Of a DNA stretch of 64,000 bases, positions 46,501 to 56,517 are shown in pieces (position 1 is the stretch's first letter; each line of letters begins with the position of its first letter). Origin of the DNA: Gymnopilus junonius (Eukaryota; Basidiomycota; Agaricomycetes; Agaricales; Galerinaceae); contig JADNYJ010000008.1 of assembly GCA_015501075.1 (NCBI GenBank), positions 248,001 through 312,000 on the forward strand. The letters are read 5' to 3'. The position numbers and the translations under genes were made by a program. A model generated the notes under the pieces. The model was not told the origin of the DNA. It saw only the letters and a list, made by a program, of their open reading frames with translations, and ran no database searches.

Positions 46501-47958
46501 AGAAGAATTTATTCGGCCATGGGCATTCGTCCTCGAGTTCTTCGAGGCAGCCGTCGCAGTCACATTCGAGGGGGGATTCAGGCGGGAATATGAATGGGGT
46601 GAGCAATGGGAACGGGAATAGCCCCAGTAATAACACCTTCAACGGCGCAGCTGGTGTCGTTCCAAGCGTTCCATACACCACCAGCGCACCCCCTTCGCCC
46701 TCACGTCGTCCGCAGCTTATAGCCGTTGACACTATAGGAGCGGACGGGGAGAGGAGGGAAGCGAGAGACCCATTAGAGGAGGAGTTACTCGCGTCACTGG
46801 AGGAGCTGGCACAGAAGACGGACGTGTTGACGCATTGGGCGGATGAGATGTATGAGTATGTGAAGGCTGTTCCTCAGAGTACGTTTTTTTGCTCCTTGCA
46901 CTGTTACACTTGTCCCTTTCTTTCTTTCTTTTAAAATTTCAAATTAAATTCCTATTAACTTATTTTATCACAGAACCTCTCCCTGACCCGTCCAAATTCG
47001 AAAAACAGCCGATCGAGACGGACAAACAAGCTCGGAAGCGCAAGAACGCGGACATGGAGGCAGAGTACAACGCGGTGACCTGCGTGGCGGTGTACATGCT
47101 CCTCATGAGCTTTTCGCAAAAGGGCATCGACAAGCTGCGCAATTTCCAGGAACATGTGCGGATGCGCTTTCCCGAGGGCGGGTTCGTGGTCAGTGAGGGG
47201 TTTGATGAAGGTTGGTTTATCTTTTTTATTTTATTGTATTACGTAATTATTAATTTTGTTGTTTGTGATTTCTTTACAGCTCTGAATTGGTTCAAGGATC
47301 ACTATTTCAAGTGTTATGACCGCGCGGCGTTGGTCAAGACGTGGCTTCCTGTGACTTATGATGGGCCCAAGAGCTGGCTTGATCAGCTCGTGTACGATCG
47401 TGCGTTGTTATTGGTGCGTTATTTAATGCCTTTTCGTCTGTTCATCCATGCCAGTGCTAATGACACTTTGCTTCCCTTTACTTTACTCTCATTCAGAGCC
47501 GAACAGCCGCGCGTAAAGAGCTCCTGGACCAAATGACGACACCGGATGAGTGTGAAAAGTTGTATGAAGAGTCATTGTGGTGCCTGTATGCGCTTCAGGA
47601 TGATCTGCTTCAAACTGGCAATCCGTTCATGGATGAGGATAGGGAGACGATTGCGACTTGTGCGTTGCCCTCCTTTCCTCCCTTCCCTTCCCTTCCTTCC
47701 TTCCGTCTGGCATTTCTAATTCTGATGTTGACCTTTGTTATTTATTTACTACCTACAGGGATCAAACGCACCAAACTCCGCCTCGTGCGCTGTCGTGCCC
47801 GCATGGCGATGAACCACCGCGATCGGGTGAACGATGCGAGGGCAGACCAGAACTTGGCAGACGTGGCGAGGATACCGGCGCCGTGGGATGTGAAGCCTTC
47901 AAAGTTAAAGTCAAAGTCGTCCAGTCCGGCGTCGGGGGCTCATGTGCTGTTACCATGA
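43544..47958 (+). CDS. ATG1: Autophagy serine/threonine kinase Atg1 (ULK1 family)
   Basis: Kinase that starts autophagosome formation. Thirteen exons: 43544-43690, 43755-43892, 43952-44144, 44236-44294, 44370-44509, 44708-44895, 45058-45535, 45611-45972, 46141-46878, 46974-47210, 47280-47413, 47497-47659, 47759-47958 (3177 nt, 1058 aa). Kinase domain: [13 protein letters not shown] (P-loop about 35-47), VAIKAVKRD (Lys about 58), [21 protein letters not shown] (about 173-180), DFGFARSLP (Asp about 206), [21 protein letters not shown] Ser/Pro/Gln-rich linker follows, then the C-terminal tMIT region ([40 protein letters not shown]) that contacts Atg13/Atg17. Introns 6 (162 nt) and 8 (168 nt) are multiples of three and open in frame. 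I took the ATG at 43544; an in-frame ATG at 43337 precedes it. Its 3' end is duplicated at 39.2-40.5 kb. Confidence 0.95.
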
Positions 47959-48690
47959 TCGCCATCGCGGTCGTGATCGGTTCTCCTTCCCATTTTCTCT
48001 TTTTTTCTCTGCTATCTTTCTTCTTTCTCGGGACTCTCTCAATGCTGTTGTAATTCTTTTTGCAATTCCGATCACGGAGCTCACCGCTCTGTTCTAAGTC
48101 TCTTGACTTATCATGCCTTCTCTTTCCTATTTCCCTCTTTCCTCTTTTTTATTATTATGACCATCCTCTCTATCTTTCTCATGTTTGTCTCGTTCCCACA
48201 GACTAACTAATTTACCATTTTATCATCGCATCGGTTTTCCTGGATAACACTTCTCACTCACTCACTCACTCATACATAACACAGCATTGCATTGTTTATA
48301 TCTCTATTCTTCAGCCTTCGGCCTCTGGTCTCTATCTCTATTCATGACATGCATGGTCTCATTCCCATCCACTTTCTATTCTTCAATCGCAGTTTCGCTG
48401 TTGTTTGTATTATTAGCATTGCTATTCTGCCACCTTGCTATTACTTACTTATTATAAACTTGTATGTATGTCAATGTTTGATATAGGCTCCTCGTTTAGC
48501 TGTTGTATTATATTATATACACCAGTGATTGTAGATTTTATTTTCTCGTCACGTCAAAAAGGGGATGGGTGAAAGATGGAGCTAGCGGAGCATTGCCGTG
48601 TTTGGGAATAATATCTTTTTTTGTAATGTCATGTAATGAGTTTGCTCACTTCCTACTTTGAAATTTGTATTTCTCTGGGAAACAGAAGTC
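47280..48690 (+). repeat. ATG1 3' arm of the inverted duplication (parent copy)
   Basis: Functional exons 11-13 of ATG1 plus about 700 bp of downstream flank; the reverse complement occurs at 39175-40530. The flank contains ATAATATCTTTTTTTGTAATG and TTTGCTCACTTCCTACTTTG, both recognisable in the other arm. Confidence 0.85.
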
Positions 48691-48798
48691 CGTGTCTTAG
48701 ACAAATCCATCACATGATACATTTACGTAACCTCAGTATCCGGAATTGCTATTCGTCTCAGTACCCACCCAAAAATCTGATAGACTCAACCATCATCA
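47959..48798. other. ATG1 3' flank, no gene
   Basis: T-rich downstream flank, with CTCACTCACTCACTCA near 48250. Most of it (to about 48690) is the parental half of the inverted duplication. The remaining 100 bases precede the broken ATPase-like gene. Confidence 0.5.
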
Positions 48799-51151
48799 AT
48801 GTCCCGACGCCGCGTTGTCAGTGAAGGAGATGTCCGCGTTGTAGTTCAAGATGGGGTCTACTCAGGCCCTAGCTCTTTTGCTCAATTTGATCGTCAAAAC
48901 GCGACGTATGTGGATAAATCCCTCGCAATTAAGGCCTTCCTACGCGACCGCGGAGGTCACCACCTCATTCTGCGCCCGAGACGTTGTGGAAAGAGCTATA
49001 CGCTCTCGATGATTCGGTTGAGCTTCTTTCTGATCAAATATCTGCATTTGCCGATGCAGAGCCCTTCAGGGAGTTCCTGCAGCACCCTCTGAAACGTGGC
49101 CCAAGCACCGGAGATATAACTACCAGCCAGTTTGCAGGGACGGCCATTACTGACTATTGCGAGCTCGTTTCGGAGCACTTTCGGCAGTATCCCGTTTTAT
49201 ATATTGACTTGAAGGTGAATTGGCTTGTTTCCGTCCCGAAGGGGGGTCATACTTATCGGTTTAAGGATGTTCATGGAACCACATTCGAAGAAATGATGAT
49301 CTCATTCGACACTATTGTCCTTGACCTGATTGGACGTCTATGCACTCCATATAGCGACCTTGTGGATGAGAACTTTTGCAAGGAGTTATGTGTACCTGGG
49401 GGCTTGGAACGGAGGAGGCGCAGTGCACTGAAGATCATTACAAGGGAGCTTCAGAGAGTTTACCAGAAGGACGTTGTGGTCCTTATCGATGAATATGATT
49501 CGCCCATGCATTCCGCGATAGAGCATGGTTATATTACTTTGGTCCGTTCTGTTATTCTCCTCTATTGCAGGTACCTCACGTTATGCCAGGCCAACGATTT
49601 CTTTGCTGCAGTATTCGGTTCATTGCTGAAGGTTTGTCAACGCCGTCGCTGAGACACTGTCGATTGACGTCTTTCAAAAGAGCAATGACGCGGTGTTTAC
49701 AAGTATGATGGTGGGCATATGCAGAATAGCGAAATCCGGCTGGCTGTCATCGTTAAATCATGTCAAGGTATGTGAAAATGCTGTGGATTATAATCATGTC
49801 GATCGGTTATAATTTTCCTCAGATTTTTCCAATGCATGCCGAAGATGATCGTTACGCGAAGCTTTTCCTATTTACTGAAAAAGAAGTTGAGATCCTCTGC
49901 GACAACCATAGTAAAGTGTGTGGCCCAATCTCACATCCGTTATTCATTCACAGTCTTTCTCTAGTTAAGTGTTGAGTTACTTCAACCACGCTACAATGGT
50001 TATGCAGCAACACACCATTCTGGACTTGTCAAGCTGTACAACCCTTTCTCAGTCATCAGAGCTTTAGAAGCGAACAAGATTTCAAACTTTTGGGTCGAAA
50101 CTGGTAAGATAAATAAAACAATCAGGAAATCCGAATTGACGAACTGTCAGGGCGGTACTCTCCCTTATCGCAAAACCTTTGGCGCGCCGGTCAAGGGTTT
50201 CATGACAATCTCCATCTCCTCCTAACGCTGGAGAGCGTGCAATTGTGGTGGATGAGCACGTTAACTTCTCAAGGTGTCTAACCACCCTTTTTTCTATGGC
50301 TCGGTTGGCTTACTGACCAGTCACCAGCTACGATGCTATTTCTGACTCGGTCTTTGGGGTCTCTTGTATTATACAGGTTATCTAACCATCGAGGGAGTTT
50401 TGGACCGGTCTATGGTATTGTGTTCGAACCATTTTTTTCATTCGTGCTAATGTTTCGATAGTCTCAATATATTTTTCGAATACCGAATAGGGAGGTCACT
50501 GCGGAATGGCACACATGGGTGGTGAAATACCTCGTTGTTAATAGAGTCACATCGCTCTCTAGCGTGTATGACATTATTGTTGGTGGAGATGCCGTTGGTT
50601 TTCAGAAACAATTCACGGCGTTCTTACAAGAGTACCTTGCATTATTTTGCACGACGCGTCGCAAGGAGAAGGTTAACCAGGCGATGTGTTATATGCTTAT
50701 TTACGCTCTATATGGCAAGGAGTATGATGTCAGGATGGAGCAGGACGCCGACCATGGACGATCTATTACGGCGCACCCATTCAATAAACAACATTTGCAG
50801 GCACTCATTTTTGAGATAAAATCGGTTGCCCGCCATTTGAAGAGGGACAGGAAACGGTCACTCAAGACAGCTGAGCAGATGATGAAAGACTTGGAAAAGG
50901 CCAAGATCGAGGCGCTAGGACAGGTTGAAGACCGTCGCTATCACGAGAGAGTTCCACGCCATGCAACAAAGGTCCACGAGTTTGTATTTGTATTCTGTGG
51001 GAAATTCTGTGTTGCAGCTGTGCGTACTTTACAGCGCAGTTCCACGGAAAACTGGGAAGAAGTCGCTGCAGACTCCACGGTTGTCTCCGAAAGTATGACA
51101 GATATGGATGACGAAGATGGAGATGAGGATGAAGAGGCCCTAGTCCTATAA
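48799..51151 (+). pseudogene. AAA-ATPase-like / DUF1703-type protein, broken by several frame changes
   Basis: Large agaricomycete multicopy family pairing an AAA-ATPase-like N-terminal part with a C-terminal PD-(D/E)XK-like part. The start MSRRRVVSEGDVRVVVQ, then FAQFDRQNATYVDKSLAIKA and the P-loop-like RPRRCGKSYTLSMI lie in the first frame. Later pieces are AEPFREFLQHPLKRG, DVHGTTFEEMM, VVVLIDEYDSPMHSAIEHGY (Walker-B-like), ANDFFAAVFGSLLK, RIAKSGWLSSLNHV, NPFSVIRALEANKISNFWVE, LLYYTGYLTIEG and the last exon IPNREVTAEWHTWVVKYLVV to QALIFEIKSV, ending in an acidic tail. Several intron-like gaps are GT-AG. At about 49020-49035, 49632, 50225 and 50370 the conserved frame changes without a plausible intron. 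The Asp expected before the E-x-K pair is not visible in GRSITAHP. I call it a pseudogene, though indels could be errors. Confidence 0.72.
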
Positions 51152-51354
51152 TTGTAGTGTATGTTACAAAGACCTCTAGGCTTCATTTAAACTTAAAGCC
51201 CTGAAAATATCAGGAGGCTCGGATAACAATTCAGTGTCACTGGAAGGGATGGATATGCTTTCTATACTCTCCAAAGTCTGTTCTCGGGCTTGAGTTGTTC
51301 ATTTGTTCAAATGGGCCTGCCCCATTCATAGGCGTCTTGTTAATAACTTTGGAA
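51152..51354. other. Spacer
   Basis: No gene; AT-rich spacer between the broken ATPase-like gene and the tRNA relic. Confidence 0.4.
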
Positions 51355-51427
51355 AGCAGCATGGCGTAGTGGTAGTGCACGGGGCTCGTAACTCCGAGGT
51401 CACTCATTCGCGCCGAGTGGCTGCTAT
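51355..51427 (+). pseudogene. Decayed initiator tRNA-Met copy (anticodon now CGT)
   Basis: Aligned to the functional gene at 32276-32347, it keeps the 5' stem AGCAGCA, the TGGCG.AGTGGTAG.GC D-arm and GAGGTCACTC, but has a set of mainly C-to-T and G-to-A changes. The anticodon loop CCCATAA has become CTCGTAA, the T-loop ATCGAAA is replaced by TTCGCGC with a broken first pair, and the last acceptor pair is lost. Flanking DNA also matches in inverted orientation (AAGCTTTTTGGAACTTTT). Confidence 0.8.
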
Positions 51428-51882
51428 ACTTAACTTTTGTGGGTAAGCACAAGCTTTTTGGAACTTTTGTTAGCAGGTCTCAAGCACCTACATGCTTTTT
51501 GTTGAACTTCTCTAATTTCTCTTAATCCATCTATTGGTGATGATGCATTAAAGCCATTTTTAGGCCAGTCTACTATAAATTACACTACAAGGCGAAGAAT
51601 CGTTACTGCACAAAAAGTGATGGGCGGATAACTTGTGGCTCCAACAGAATTTCAGAGAGCTAACAGCCTGGCACTCTTCATCGATATTGCAAGCACCATT
51701 TCTTTACTTTCGTCTCTCTTTCTTGCACCTTTTCTCTCTTTTAGGGTAGTCCATTACTCCAATGCTGATTATTTCAAGTGTTATGACCGCGCAGTGTAGG
51801 TGAGTTGTGGATTTTATTTTCTTGTCAAAAGGGGGTCAATGAGTTATGTGTGCTCGTAACCCATCGTACGACTTCCCCGAAT
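51428..51882. other. Gene-free, contains repeat unit X and an ATG1 exon-11 scrap
   Basis: Bases 51430-51520 match the inverted flank of tRNA-iMet. Bases 51600-51800 are repeat unit X with ATTTCAAGTGTTATGACCGC from ATG1 exon 11, and the next bases (GGATTTTATTTTCTTGTCAA) match ATG1 downstream flank near 48536. This is a deletion derivative of the ATG1 tail duplicate. Confidence 0.65.
51630..51800 (-). repeat. Repeat unit X, copy 3, with ATG1 exon-11 fragment
   Basis: Inverted relative to the copies at 35055-35240 and 40500-40670: GATAACTTGTGGCTCCAACA, AGTCCATTACTCCAATGCTG, then the exon-11 scrap TTTCAAGTGTTATGACCGCG at about 51771-51790. Confidence 0.72.
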
Positions 51883-52765
51883 TTACTGATGCATGTTAGT
51901 GTCAACGATTCTTTCAATTAACGAAAAGAAACATACAAGAAGTGATTTGAAACCTTCGAAGCACTGCAAGACGATGCGTCGATTGGCTAATGGACGCATT
52001 CCAAGGTCCCTGTACGTCTCAGGGTTCGGAACCGGAGGGATGTACCTTAGAACGATAGTCTCTTCAGCTGGGTAAGTGGCGGTCACCAATGCATTAAGAA
52101 GTGTCGTGGTGACAGGGACGCGATAAAAGATCGGGGAAGACCCAACCATCGTGATAGCAGGTATGTATTTGGAACTTAATCGGGGCCGACCTCCAGTCCT
52201 GCGACGAAGATTATTTTGATAGAAGGCGGCTATAGCCTCAGCTATAAGTTGAGGCTCGGGATCGTCGAGTGACTCACTGCGCTAATGATTGGGTTGGCCA
52301 CAGCAATGAATAGTTTCGTTGTAGTCAGAAGCTCACCTTGTCTTCGTGGACGATGAGGAGATAATCGTTCTCATTCATCACACACAAATCACTCTTAGCG
52401 TCGACACGCTGCCCAGCCATAGGAAAAGAAAACTCAGGCCTCTGGCAGATTACGCGGTCCTGGTCATCTGAATCGTAGTTAAAGATGCGCAAAATAAACG
52501 CCGCGAAGTCATCGACATGAGATTCTGGGGATTGAGGCTTCTCTACCAATCCCAGATACCGAAAGAATAGTCGGTCGTCTTTTTGTAAAGGTTCTTCCGG
52601 CTTCTCCGTGTTGTCGAGGATTGTATCAGACATATCAACCGGGGGAAGCTCGGGTCTGTTGAAGAATGCTGCAGTGTTTGCATTTTCCACCCGTATGTTA
52701 AAGGCGAGAAGTTCGTTTCCAGTCCAGTCTGAACCTGATTTAGCGGTTCGTATGAGGTTTGCCAT
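51883..52765 (-). CDS. Basidiomycete protein of unknown function with PD-(D/E)XK-like motif
   Basis: Two exons, 52337-52765 and 51883-52272 (819 nt, 272 aa), the intron ending at a GAG just before SLDDPEPQLIAEAIAAFYQN. The protein begins MANLIRTAKSGSDWTGNELL and has a Pro/Glu-rich first third. The central region is FLR/FFRYLGLVEK, VDDFAAFILRIFNYDSDDQ, then KSDLCVMNEN and YLLIVHEDK: an Asp on one strand followed about 15 residues later by E-x-K, the pattern of PD-(D/E)XK nuclease folds. The C-terminal half is ITMVGSSPIFYRVPVTTTLL and AEETIVLRYIPP. I recognise the layout as a family spread widely in Agaricomycetes with no characterised member known to me. Nuclease activity is inference from the motif. 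The frame is intact over both exons. Confidence 0.72.
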
Positions 52766-52875
52766 GGTGGTAGACAGAAAGTTCTCTAATGGATCACGAC
52801 AATGATGTCACACAAATCAGCTTTTGGGCCAACTCATTCCATGCTCTATTCCTCGCGGAATTTAAAGGGCAGAAC
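52766..52875. other. Spacer with left target-site duplication
   Basis: Leader of the minus-strand gene ending in the 8-base target site GGCAGAAC at 52868-52875. Confidence 0.5.
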
Positions 52876-53685
52876 CAAGAGGCGGCGAGCAATTTTTTTC
52901 CGACACTAAGCCGGTTTTTCCCAAAAAGTCTGAATTTTGGCTGACCACCCTACCACCCCCCGGATTTTTTTTCATTTGTATGCTCTGGCTCGCCGGAACC
53001 ACCCTCAATTTCTGCGGGATCGAAATTTTGATCACATTTTCTCAATTATTGAATTATAATCATACGCATTAAGACCATTACCCCAGCCAAGCTTAATTAT
53101 CTCGCGACAATTTGTGCATGAGCTCCTGTGCATTATCCGCAGCACTAGAGTTCCTAGAAGGTCGACGAAGAGAGGGTGCATCACCCTGAGGTAACCACCA
53201 GATCCCATCCAGTCCAGCAGCATCTTCGGTTGTGGGTAGTGGCTCAGATTGTTGAATTTGATCAGGAGAGTCGACTTCCATATCCGTAGGTATCGTCAGA
53301 TCTTCAGGAAGTGGCGGGGGAAGGTCATGCTCAGACATAATTAGAACAAGCTTGGAAGGCAGTGGGCAAGAGAGAAAGCAAGAAAGTCGAAGTTTCATGG
53401 ACCGAATACATTATTAAAATGAATTATAAACAATGGGAAAGGGCATTATAGCCCAGCTTTCAGAAAGAATGGTCGTCGGATGGCCCTCAGAGTCCATGAT
53501 AGCGAGGTGAAGCAGCTTGACATCCAAATTTGGTGGCTGGCCCCGTCGCAATTTGCCGTAGATTGGTCACCACCGGCCCGTGACCACCCTCAACTTTTTT
53601 TTCTCGCGAACCTCCTTTGAGACCAGACCACCCTACCACGGCGGGTGGCTTAGTGTAGCCGGAAAAAATTGCTCGCCGCCTCTTG
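52876..53685. mobile_element. hAT-like non-autonomous DNA transposon (810 bp)
   Basis: The left end begins CAAGAGGCGGCGAGCAATTT and the right end is its reverse complement, AAATTGCTCGCCGCCTCTTG; similarity extends over about 40 bp (TTCCGACACTAAGCC / GGCTTAGTGTAGCCGG). The 8-base sequence GGCAGAAC flanks both ends (52868-52875 and 53686-53693). An 8-bp duplication with CA-starting inverted repeats is the hAT hallmark. CCACCCTACCACC-type motifs recur inside both ends. No transposase is encoded; an internal minus frame (53093-53338 if started at MSEHDLPPPLPEDL) is short, Pro/Ser-rich and of unknown origin. It lies at the outer edge of the duplicated SFM1 segment. Confidence 0.85.
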
Positions 53686-53693
53686 GGCAGAAC

Positions 53694-54122
53694 AGTTCAA
53701 TAGTTCGAGAGACATCGGGTAATAACGAGCAAGAATGTGGGAATGTAGTTCTGTAACATACCACACAAAACTTTGTCTTTAAATGAGAATCAAGAGTAAA
53801 TTCAACTTCACCTGACTTTCCATGTATACCGATTTCAAAATATAACAAGCCACAAAACCATAACGCCTGCTTCTCAGATGTCACTCGGGCTTGGAAACAG
53901 ATACTTGGTTTCGATGCATCAAACAACACAGCTATTCCAACGTCTCCTTTTTCTTAGATGGGAGGGCCGAGATCCACTTTACTGGATCTCACGACTTCCA
54001 CTCATGAAGAATGATCTTCGAACAATCGCCAATTCCAATGCTGGTGGCTTGAAAAACCAAGTCCACAGGCTCGACTTAGGTAGGACTTGCCCATCATCAC
54101 CTCTAGTCTGTCATAGTCCCAG
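53694..54122. other. Duplicated flank, no gene
   Basis: Continues past the right transposon end into the inverted SFM1-segment copy from about 53826. A minus-strand frame (53633-53929) keeps the same LFDASKPSICFQARVTSEKQ text as the other arm, but no start, intron or partner exon makes it a gene. Confidence 0.45.
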
Positions 54123-54580
54123 ACGTCTAACCAAAGGCGCCCCCAGCGATCTCATTCTTCTCCCCCCGATTGTCGTCACCCACGTTCTCGTTCTACACTA
54201 GGACAGACGACGTCTGGTCCAATAGCAAGCTATCTACCAATGTCATTGCCTTGCACCATTTATCACGTAAACGGCAATCTCCATATCCACCACACATCCA
54301 ACATAAATTCCAACAATGTCCATAATATTTATACCAACGATGCGTACAATGACCATTCATGCTCAACGTTTCAAGGTGATTGTTCTAGTTAACCATCGTG
54401 ATCGGCACGGTCGCTCTAATTTCGAGCATTCGAATAGGAGCCACGGATGATGAGAGCGACTCGCCAGGTCTACAGAGTGGCGATCACAAAGACAATGGAA
54501 GCAGAAAGCAAGAACAACAAGGTGTCAGGAGCAGTGGGCATCCAGACGACGACGCGCAGGAGGTCCGCCCAGGGAGGTGA
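54123..54580 (+). pseudogene. Second copy of the NVNGDVHI small gene, start codon lost
   Basis: Plus-strand relative of 37328-37779. The position of the start reads ACG at 54123-54125 where the other copy has ATG. The first frame runs to a TAA at 54390-54392 with TIYHVNGNLHIHHTSNI and TNDAYNDHSCSTF; the second resumes with IVIGTVALISSIRIG and an acidic tail to TGA at 54578-54580. The likely membrane helix is kept but shortened. Reading-frame-preserving differences between the copies suggest selection acted before the start was lost. Confidence 0.6.
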
Positions 54581-55029
54581 CATATGAGGCGCACAAGGAG
54601 CAAGGAACAGGAGGTGCGTAGGTGTTACTTTTTTACCCGTTCGTAAAATTTACTTTCCTTCTTCCTCCACTTTGTTGTCAAGATTAGAGTAGGCAGGCGT
54701 CGGATTGCCGGGTTCGGAAGTTGTATCCATTTTTGAAACATTATGTAATGACTGTTGAAGTTCGCGGTGACGATTTTCGTGCATAAGTGCTCGAACCAAA
54801 TACCATCAGCGGCGACGTGCCGAAATTGATACACCCAACCGCTCATGATCAAATGGCGCGACCCCTTCATCCCCAACTTTACGCCGCTGCGTACGGGTGA
54901 TCCTCCTCTAGACTTTTCAGCTGCTTGGAGTTGAACTGGTTTGACAAAGCAATGGCGTACATTCACCACAACAGTGAACGTTCGAGTGCTAGAATAGGTC
55001 CGTCGACATTCATGTTCTCTGTGACGAAC
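54581..55029. other. Intergenic in arm 2
   Basis: Inverted counterpart of about 36850-37260; no gene. It includes ATTCACCACAACAGTGAACG shared with arm 1. Confidence 0.5.
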
Positions 55030-56121
55030 TCAGAAATCAAACGTTTTATTGAGATCTTCCTGAAGAAGCTCCTTCATCCCGGGAGGTAAGCGGGGCTCTT
55101 TTATGTCATTTGAAATATATCCTGAAAAGTATCAAGAGGAAGAAGGTCAGCTTTTGAGAAGAATGGACAAAGAGACTTTGGTCGTATCAGACGCACTGAA
55201 AGGCATTTCCACAGATTCTTTCACGTTAAATCGGATCGTTGGCTGGTCCTAAATAAAACAAGCAAACCATTAGTTGACAAACCTAGGGACATCGCTCAGA
55301 GAACCAGAATTCGGACGTACGATGTAAGGTATCTCCTTGAGCGGAATGCGATCCTGCACCACCAGCCTAGTCACTCCCAGTGCGGTGTCTGTCGTCATTT
55401 GGATAGGGCTTAAGTGGCGGGTGTGGAATCCCCTGACACGCAGTTCGGAGGTGCGATCGCGGGGCGGATCGTCGCCTGGCACAACAAAAATTTGGTTAGA
55501 AAAAGAGCGACTAAGTTGGAGACAAAGAGGAATGATGCCCACCTAGTATACCCTTCACAACCATTCTATCAATCCAGCTGATCGGCAAGGTGCAAAACCA
55601 TAGCCACATACCCCGAACAAAAACCACTCGAACCGCCCATCACCGTCCTCCGGTGCGAGCTCCTTCTCTGCTTTAGGGTCGAGCAGGCAAATCTTGTCGA
55701 GTGGAATGGAGGATAGCATGCGCTGCATCATTCCACGGAGATGGAATGGTGCTTGAGCTTTTTTGTCTTGCGGTGACGATGAGAGGGGGGTTGAAGTTGA
55801 GCTGGAGGTGGTAATCACAGATTCGATTGAGACAAAGAGGTGAACTGGACGTGTGCATCTGGACCTGCCAAGGTGCGCATATGCTGCAAGCATAAAAGAA
55901 CAGTTAGTTACCGAGAAATTTGTGTGCACTCCACTGCCAGCGTACCTCGTGCTCGAGCTCGACCCACGGTGGGATTGCTTTAGTGGTCTCTTCGTCTTCT
56001 TCCATGTGTTCTGTAAGTAGGAAGAGTAAGTAAGATATTTTTACCAGAGATTCAGATAACTTCCGAAGAGGACCAAGCAATGGAAGAAATTCAGCTCACC
56101 TGTAGTGTATGTGAAGCCCAT
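55030..56121 (-). pseudogene. SFM1 copy 2, broken by a 16-nt deletion
   Basis: Exons 56100-56121, 55946-56010, 55612-55883, 55543-55552, 55321-55475, 55197-55248 and 55030-55121. Six exons have exactly the lengths of the intact copy (22, 65, 10, 155, 52, 92 nt); exon 3 is 272 nt against 288. The missing 16 bases (between about 55824 and 55825) change the frame after FTSLSQS and give an early TGA, while the reading text resumes beyond it with QDKKAQAPFHLRGMMQRMLS and CLLDPKAEKELAPEDG. The knot signature, QMTTDTALGVTRLV and PRLPPGMKELL remain. Because everything downstream is clean, the deletion looks recent. An internal ATG could only yield a protein without its N-terminal strand. Confidence 0.88.
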
Positions 56122-56517
56122 TACGTTGTGGTTTGAGTGGAAGCAGTTCCGTCAACGTTGTACGGTGAGTCGGTGACTGTCCTGTCCATTGTCAATGTCA
56201 ATGTCAAATTGAAGAGCGAGCAGCAGCCAGCTTCCGAGGGAGATCCGGGCCTTATGTAAGAATTTTTGGGACACCAGGCGTGAAATCAAAATCAGAAAGA
56301 CATCAGGCTGACTACGGCTGCATTTTCACGACCGTTGACCTCCCCAATGTTATCCTCGCCTCAGGCTGGCTTGCCATCCCTCGGGTCGTAGTTTATTTGC
56401 CTTTCTCCTTGGAAAAGTCCTTTACTCTAACTCAAGCATTCTGTTCATGTTTTACCCTTCGACTTCTGAATTCTCCAGTTTTCTGCCGAAGGATATCATC
56501 ACCCATAGTACCACAAC
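56122..56517. other. Divergent spacer of SFM1 copy 2 and kelch-like gene A
   Basis: No gene. Contains CATTGTCAATGTCAATGTCA, a short tandem repeat, near 56190-56215, and the promoter of gene A, with a pyrimidine-rich stretch just before its start. Confidence 0.45.

Larger units (their letters stand above)
53826..56130. repeat. Arm 2 of the inverted segmental duplication
   Basis: Reverse-complement partner of about 35700-38049, carrying SFM1 copy 2 (-) and the small-gene copy (+). Confidence 0.85.

Noticed and set aside
45582..46934. One 450-codon exon spanning ATG1 intron 8
   Set aside because: The stretch 45973-46140 has a GT donor, a T-rich body and a TTGCAG acceptor, and its translation is unlike the rest; treated as an intron, with retention left as a question.
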